From Bacteroides sp. (GTDB taxonomy: Bacteria > Bacteroidota > Bacteroidia > Bacteroidales > Bacteroidaceae): a stretch of DNA of 47,322 nucleotides. Each line of letters begins with the position of its first letter. Positions within the stretch are counted from its first letter, which is position 1. The position numbers and the translations under genes are program-made. The notes under the pieces are model-generated. The model was not told the DNA's origin and ran no database searches. It worked only from the letters and a program-made list of their open reading frames with translations. The stretch covers positions 1 to 47,322 of the forward strand of contig SUXY01000018.1 in assembly GCA_015060705.1 (NCBI GenBank), written 5' to 3'. Shown in pieces: positions 43,579 through 47,322 of the stretch.

Positions 43579-44898
43579 ATGATCCACCCACATCATTATA
43601 AAGCATTGTTCAAGCTCGGCCTTCCGATAGTCATTGGACAATTAGGCATGATTGTCCTGGGCTTTGCCGACACGCTGATGATTGGACATCATAGCACCGA
43701 AGACTTGGCGGGAGCCAGTTTCGTAAACAACATGTTCAACCTAGCTATTATCTTTGCCACGGGATTCTCGTATGGGCTCACCCCCATTGTGGGAAGTCTC
43801 TTCGGGAAAGGCGAACAAGAAGCCGTGGGACGAACCTTGAAAAATGCCCTCCTTGTCAATGGATTAATAGGTATCTTGCTTACCCTCGTTATGGGAGCCC
43901 TTTACCTCAATATCCACCGACTGGGCCAACCGGAAGAATTGCTTCCCCTAATGCGCCCCTATTACATTGTGTTGCTCATCTCGTTGATTTTCGTCATGCT
44001 CTTCAATGCGTTCAAGCAATTTGCAGATGGAATTACGGATACTCAAACACCCATGTGGCTTCTCATCGGAGGCAATGTACTGAACATCTTCGGCAACTGG
44101 GTATTGATTTACGGACACTTCGGATTCCCGGAAATGGGCTTGTTGGGAGCCGGTGTCGCCACTTTGACATCGCGCATCATGATGCTTCTGGCCTTTGCTA
44201 CCATCTTCTTCACCGGCAAGCGATACCAACCTTACAAAGAAGGATTCCTGTCCGGGAAATTGAACAAATCCGACTTCCTCCAACTGAACAAGCTCGGATG
44301 GCCCGTAGGCTTACAAATGGGCATGGAAACCGCTTCTTTTTCCCTTGCTACCATTATGGTCGGCTGGTTGGGCGCCACGGCATTGGCGGCACACCAAGTA
44401 ATGCTTACCATCGGACAATTGGGATACATGATGTATTACGGCATGGCCGCGGCAGTAGCCGTTAGAGTAAGTAATTTTCATGGACAAAAGGATACTGAAA
44501 GTGTACGCCATTCCGCTTCGGCAGGGTTTCATATCATCCTCCTCATGGCAATCTGCGTATCCATTCCATTGTTCTTGTTGAAAAACGAAATCGGGGGTTG
44601 GTTTACGGATAACGATGAAGTGACCCTCTTAGTAGCAAGCCTCATCGTCCCGTTCATTATCTACCAATTTGGAGACGGAATGCAATGCAATTATTCAAAT
44701 GCGCTCCGAGGCATCGCCGATGTCAAACCGGTGATGTACATCGCTTTCATTGCATACTTCATTATCTCGCTTCCGGCAGGTTACCTCTTCGGCTTTGTTT
44801 TTGATTGGGGATTGACGGGCATCTGGCTCTCCTTCCCATTCGGATTGACCAGTGCCGGACTGATGTTCTGGTGGAGATTTAGAAGTCAGACCAAATAA
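43579..44898 (+). CDS. MATE-family multidrug/organic cation exporter
   Basis: The 439-residue inner membrane protein has 12 predicted transmembrane segments in two six-helix halves. It should export cationic drugs or metabolites in exchange for Na+ or H+. Family features are the start FKLGLPIVIGQLGMIVLGF with FADTLMIGHHS and GFSYGLTPIVGSLFGKGE, mirrored in the second half by GWPVGLQMGMETASFSL and GMAAAVAVRVSNFHGQ. The substrate is unknown. It follows the M16 gene after hairpin repeat copy C and may be transcribed from the same promoter. Confidence 0.92.
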   Translation: MIHPHHYKALFKLGLPIVIGQLGMIVLGFADTLMIGHHSTEDLAGASFVNNMFNLAIIFATGFSYGLTPIVGSLFGKGEQEAVGRTLKNALLVNGLIGILLTLVMGALYLNIHRLGQPEELLPLMRPYYIVLLISLIFVMLFNAFKQFADGITDTQTPMWLLIGGNVLNIFGNWVLIYGHFGFPEMGLLGAGVATLTSRIMMLLAFATIFFTGKRYQPYKEGFLSGKLNKSDFLQLNKLGWPVGLQMGMETASFSLATIMVGWLGATALAAHQVMLTIGQLGYMMYYGMAAAVAVRVSNFHGQKDTESVRHSASAGFHIILLMAICVSIPLFLLKNEIGGWFTDNDEVTLLVASLIVPFIIYQFGDGMQCNYSNALRGIADVKPVMYIAFIAYFIISLPAGYLFGFVFDWGLTGIWLSFPFGLTSAGLMFWWRFRSQTK

Positions 44899-44920
44899 AA
44901 AGATGGTGTGTAATCCGCGC

Positions 44921-44958
44921 CAAAAAAGAAGTGGATGCGTATTTGACACATCCACTTC
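44921..44958 (-). terminator. Terminator of the RluA-type gene
   Basis: GAAGTGGATG (44928-44937) and CATCCACTTC (44949-44958) form a perfect 10-bp stem. Reading leftwards it is followed by TTTTTT. It may also stop the converging MATE transcript. Confidence 0.85.
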
Positions 44959-44965
44959 ATATTTC

Positions 44966-45637
44966 TTAATCCATATCAAAGCCGTTCCATAGGTTTCCAG
45001 CCGGTAGTGGTGCCGTCAAATCAATTAGCTCCTTGGACACCGGATGAACGAACGTCACCCTACGGGCATGCAAACAGATACTTCCATCCGGATTCGAGCG
45101 CGGAGAACCATACTTCAAGTCCCCCTTGATGGGGCATCCCATCTTCGCCAACTGGCATCGGATTTGGTGATGGCGCCCCGTCTGCAAATCGACCTCCAAC
45201 AAGTGATAGTTCTGCGAATGGCCAATCAGCTTGTAACGGAGAATTGCCTTCTTGCTGTTCGGACGCTCCTTGTCGTAAGCATACGACTTGTTCTGCTTTT
45301 CATTACGCACCAGCCAATGCGTGAGCTCACCCTCTAATTCCTTCGGACGCTCCTTCACTATGGCCCAGTACGTTTTCTTCACCTCTCCCAGACGGAACAT
45401 ATCGTTCAATCGGGAAAGCGCCTTGCTGGTCTTGGCAAACACCACCAACCCACTAACAGGTCGGTCCAAGCGGTGTGTTACCCCCAAGAACACATTCCCC
45501 GGCTTAGCATACTTTTCCTTGATGTACTCCTTCACCGTTTCCGAGAGCGGAGTATCACCGGTCTTGTCGCCTTGCACAATCTCCGAAGAAGTCTTGTTGA
45601 CGACAATGATATGATTATCTTCGTAAACGACCGTCAT
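44966..45637 (-). CDS. RluA-family RNA pseudouridine synthase
   Basis: The 223-residue protein isomerises uridine to pseudouridine in rRNA or tRNA. The catalytic motif GVTHRLDRPVSGLVVFAKT contains the essential Asp. LLEVDLQTGRHHQIRCQLA is the second conserved block. The N-terminal S4 RNA-binding domain is absent, so it is a short form, as in the RluA/TruC-type group. The target position cannot be assigned. It is convergent to the MATE gene; the fabG stop is 10 bases upstream of the start codon on the same strand, so it could be the third gene of the tetR-fabG unit. Confidence 0.9.
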   Translation of the reverse strand: MTVVYEDNHIIVVNKTSSEIVQGDKTGDTPLSETVKEYIKEKYAKPGNVFLGVTHRLDRPVSGLVVFAKTSKALSRLNDMFRLGEVKKTYWAIVKERPKELEGELTHWLVRNEKQNKSYAYDKERPNSKKAILRYKLIGHSQNYHLLEVDLQTGRHHQIRCQLAKMGCPIKGDLKYGSPRSNPDGSICLHARRVTFVHPVSKELIDLTAPLPAGNLWNGFDMD

Positions 45638-45646
45638 GAGTCGGAA

Positions 45647-46393
45647 TTACATGTTCATACCACCGTCTACCTGAATCACCTGACCAGTCACGTAAGAAGA
45701 CATGTCAGAAGCCAAGAATGTAGCAATGTTAGCCACATCTTCCGGAGTACCGCCACGACGCAAAGGAATACGCTTCGCCCATTCAGCTTTCACTTCTTCA
45801 CTCAATTGGTTAGTCATGTCAGTGATGATGAAACCCGGAGCGATAGCATTTGCACGTACGCCACGAGAACCCAATTCCTGAGCGATAGACTTAGCCAAAC
45901 CAATCATACCTGCCTTAGAAGCAGAGTAATTGCACTGACCAGCATTACCATGTACACCTACTACAGAAGCCATGTTGATGATGCTACCACCACGTTGACG
46001 CATCATGATCGGAGTACAAGCATGAATGAAATTGAACGCAGACTTCAAGTTTACGGCAATCACCGCATCCCATTGAGCTTCGCTCATACGCATCATCAAA
46101 CCGTCCTTAGTGATACCCGCATTGTTCACCAAGATATCGACAGAGCCGAATTCTTCCTTGATCTGATTTACTACCTTTTCTGTATCTTCGAAAGAAGCCG
46201 CGTTAGAAGCATAACCCTTCGCCTTCACACCGAAAGCTGCGATTTCCTTTTCTGTATTCAAACCATTTTCATCAATCACCAAGTCTGTGAATGCAACGTT
46301 TGCACCTTCAGAAGCAAACTTCAAAGCAATTGCCTTACCAATACCACGTGCAGCACCAGTTACAATAGCTGTCTTACCAGTTAATAATCCCAT
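45647..46393 (-). CDS. fabG: 3-oxoacyl-[acyl-carrier-protein] reductase
   Basis: FabG reduces beta-ketoacyl-ACP with NADPH in fatty acid elongation. From the ATG at 46393 it has 248 residues. It shows the Rossmann start TAIVTGAARGIGKAIA, NNAGI, the catalytic Ser in NMASVVG, YSASKAG (Tyr and Lys) and the C-terminal TGQVIQVDGGMNM. A much longer frame upstream is an antisense-like extension into tetR and is rejected. tetR ends 16 bp before it, so the two share a transcript. Confidence 0.95.
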   Translation of the reverse strand: MGLLTGKTAIVTGAARGIGKAIALKFASEGANVAFTDLVIDENGLNTEKEIAAFGVKAKGYASNAASFEDTEKVVNQIKEEFGSVDILVNNAGITKDGLMMRMSEAQWDAVIAVNLKSAFNFIHACTPIMMRQRGGSIINMASVVGVHGNAGQCNYSASKAGMIGLAKSIAQELGSRGVRANAIAPGFIITDMTNQLSEEVKAEWAKRIPLRRGGTPEDVANIATFLASDMSSYVTGQVIQVDGGMNM

Positions 46394-46409
46394 AATCTTA
46401 TTAATTAAT

Positions 46410-47012
46410 TTATGATTGTTCTTTAACACTTTTATGCCCCAATGCACCATACACAATCTTGGCAACATACTCCCAACCTTCACGGTCGTCCAAGTCCTCC
46501 CCAATCTTGCCACGGACATAAGGCACCTCGATACCTTTAATGCAATAGTGCAAAATATCAGCCAAGATATCAACATTATCCACCTCGAAAAGACCTTGTT
46601 CCTTGCCTTCTACCAAAATCTGCTTGAACAAGGTAATTTCGTTCATGTCGAAATTACGGCGCACTCTTTCCACTCTCCAGATATCACGGAAGAAGCTTGC
46701 ACGCAAATTACCATTACGCAAGACAATCATCTTGATGCTATCCAAGTGAGTTTCAATCAGCTTCAGTATCTTCACGTCAGGAGCAATCTTTTCCGAAGCC
46801 ACCTTGACCAATGCATCTGACAACATTTCCAATTCCGACTCTACGACCGCCATATAAATTTCCTCCTTGCTCTTGAAGTAGGTATACAACGTTCTACGCC
46901 CCTTACCGGAAGCGAGGGAAATGTCATTCATCGTCGTATTGTCTACCCCATTCTTGGCAAACAGTTGACGGGCTACATCCACTAATTTAGCTCTTGTTTT
47001 TGATACTGCCAT
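46410..47012 (-). CDS. TetR-family transcriptional regulator
   Basis: The 200-residue product starts MAVSKTRAKLVDVARQLFAK and carries the TetR DNA-binding domain (about 5-55, TTMNDISLASGKGRRTLYTYF). A helical ligand-binding domain follows. The ATG at 47012 is chosen; 12 codons upstream lie in the operator-like dyad. It heads the operon with fabG and perhaps the RluA-type gene, and probably represses it through the dyad upstream. A fatty-acyl or lipid ligand would fit the neighbour fabG but is inference. Confidence 0.92.
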   Translation of the reverse strand: MAVSKTRAKLVDVARQLFAKNGVDNTTMNDISLASGKGRRTLYTYFKSKEEIYMAVVESELEMLSDALVKVASEKIAPDVKILKLIETHLDSIKMIVLRNGNLRASFFRDIWRVERVRRNFDMNEITLFKQILVEGKEQGLFEVDNVDILADILHYCIKGIEVPYVRGKIGEDLDDREGWEYVAKIVYGALGHKSVKEQS

Positions 47013-47019
47013 AAATTCT

Positions 47020-47050
47020 TTTTGCACATTACATATACATGTGTGCAAAA
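47020..47050. promoter_or_regulatory. Candidate TetR operator overlapping the tetR-fabG promoter
   Basis: TTTTGCACA (47020-47028) recurs as its exact complement TGTGCAAAA (47042-47050), with 13 bp between. The -7 box on the minus strand, TAATTTTG (47046-47053), overlaps the right half, and CTTG (47074-47077) is a -33 box 20 bp upstream. A dimer bound here would block transcription. Confidence 0.6.
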
Positions 47051-47125
47051 TTACACTTTTTCTTTTATTCCTACAAGCAATCTAGAAATAAATATATAGA
47101 TAGAAAAGATTCGGAGTTTTTGGAT

Positions 47126-47155
47126 ATAAAAAAGGAGAAGCATTTGCTTCTCCTT
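47126..47155 (-). terminator. Terminator after the tRNA pair
   Basis: AAGGAGAAGC and GCTTCTCCTT (47132-47155) form a perfect 10-bp stem with loop ATTT. Reading leftwards it is followed by TTTTTT minus-strand sequence, 5 bases beyond the tRNA-fMet end. Confidence 0.85.
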
Positions 47156-47159
47156 GTAG

Positions 47160-47232
<73 letters not shown>

Positions 47233-47247
47233 ATGTTTACTTTTTGG

Positions 47248-47322
47248 TGGGCGTTGACGGATTCGAACCGCCGACCCTCTGCTTGTAAGGCAGATGCTCT
47301 GAACCAGCTGAGCTAAACGCCC
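47248..47322 (-). tRNA. tRNA-Val (TAC)
   Basis: A complete cloverleaf on the minus strand. The acceptor stem GGGCGTT / AACGCCC is perfect, the anticodon loop CTTACAA gives TAC (Val), and the T-loop GTTCGAATC is standard. Its 5' base is the last base of the window. It lies 15 bp upstream of tRNA-fMet on the same strand, and the two share the terminator. Confidence 0.93.

Noticed and set aside
46394-46576. Extended N-terminus for FabG
   Set aside because: The extra 61 codons overlap tetR in another frame and lack FabG similarity; the conserved protein starts at 46393.

Overview
The window is a stretch of Bacteroidota chromosome, most likely from a gut-type Bacteroidales (Bacteroidaceae or Prevotellaceae-like). 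The reasons are a SusC/SusD pair, lipoproteins with short lipoboxes, AT-rich leaders with almost no Shine-Dalgarno sequences, and many copies of the Bacteroides promoter form (a -33 TTTG about 19-20 bp before a -7 TANNTTTG). No species is named. Nothing marks a prophage, conjugative element or CRISPR array.

Layout. 1-4243 is housekeeping: the 3' part of an acyl-CoA dehydrogenase, a convergent DUF2027/Smr gene with a hotdog thioesterase, then queA and a Nudix hydrolase. 4244-4924 is the most interesting non-coding stretch. It holds a short transcription unit with a 30-codon Trp-rich ORF and its own promoter and terminator, followed by a 363-bp segment bounded by perfect 19-bp inverted repeats. 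That segment carries a promoter facing susC and a cluster of 23-bp dyad repeats, which is the architecture of a phase-variable invertible promoter. 4925-14654 is a glycan/glycopeptide region: susC, susD, a broken Rpn-family gene, an M60-like metallopeptidase lipoprotein and a GH109-type glycosidase. The last two families together suggest attack on O-glycosylated (mucin-type) proteins.

14750-18791 holds a small membrane protein, groES-groEL, a Vsr endonuclease without a neighbouring methyltransferase and a GH43-like lipoprotein. 19097-24296 is a compact [FeFe]-hydrogenase locus: the catalytic subunit and all three maturases (HydE, HydG, HydF), with a dispersed hairpin repeat between hydG and hydF. 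24300-28430 is a divergent pair of a TonB-dependent-receptor-like outer membrane protein and a TPR/transmembrane/HTH regulator-like lipoprotein. Next come an inhibitory-type serpin lipoprotein, hisS, a YugP-type zinc peptidase, an AraC-family regulator and a sugar nucleotidyltransferase.

34237-41239 is a tamB-tamA-like (TamL) envelope operon. 41404-44898 runs a cyclophilin lipoprotein, an M16 peptidase and a MATE transporter. The window closes with an RluA-type pseudouridine synthase, a tetR-fabG operon whose -7 element lies inside a dyad, and tRNA-fMet and tRNA-Val.

One 84-94 bp hairpin repeat occurs three times. It lies in frame inside the TonB-receptor-like gene, in the gap before hisS, and across the 3' end of the M16 peptidase gene, where it supplies the last seven codons and the stop. 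Small mobile hairpins are therefore editing protein sequences here.
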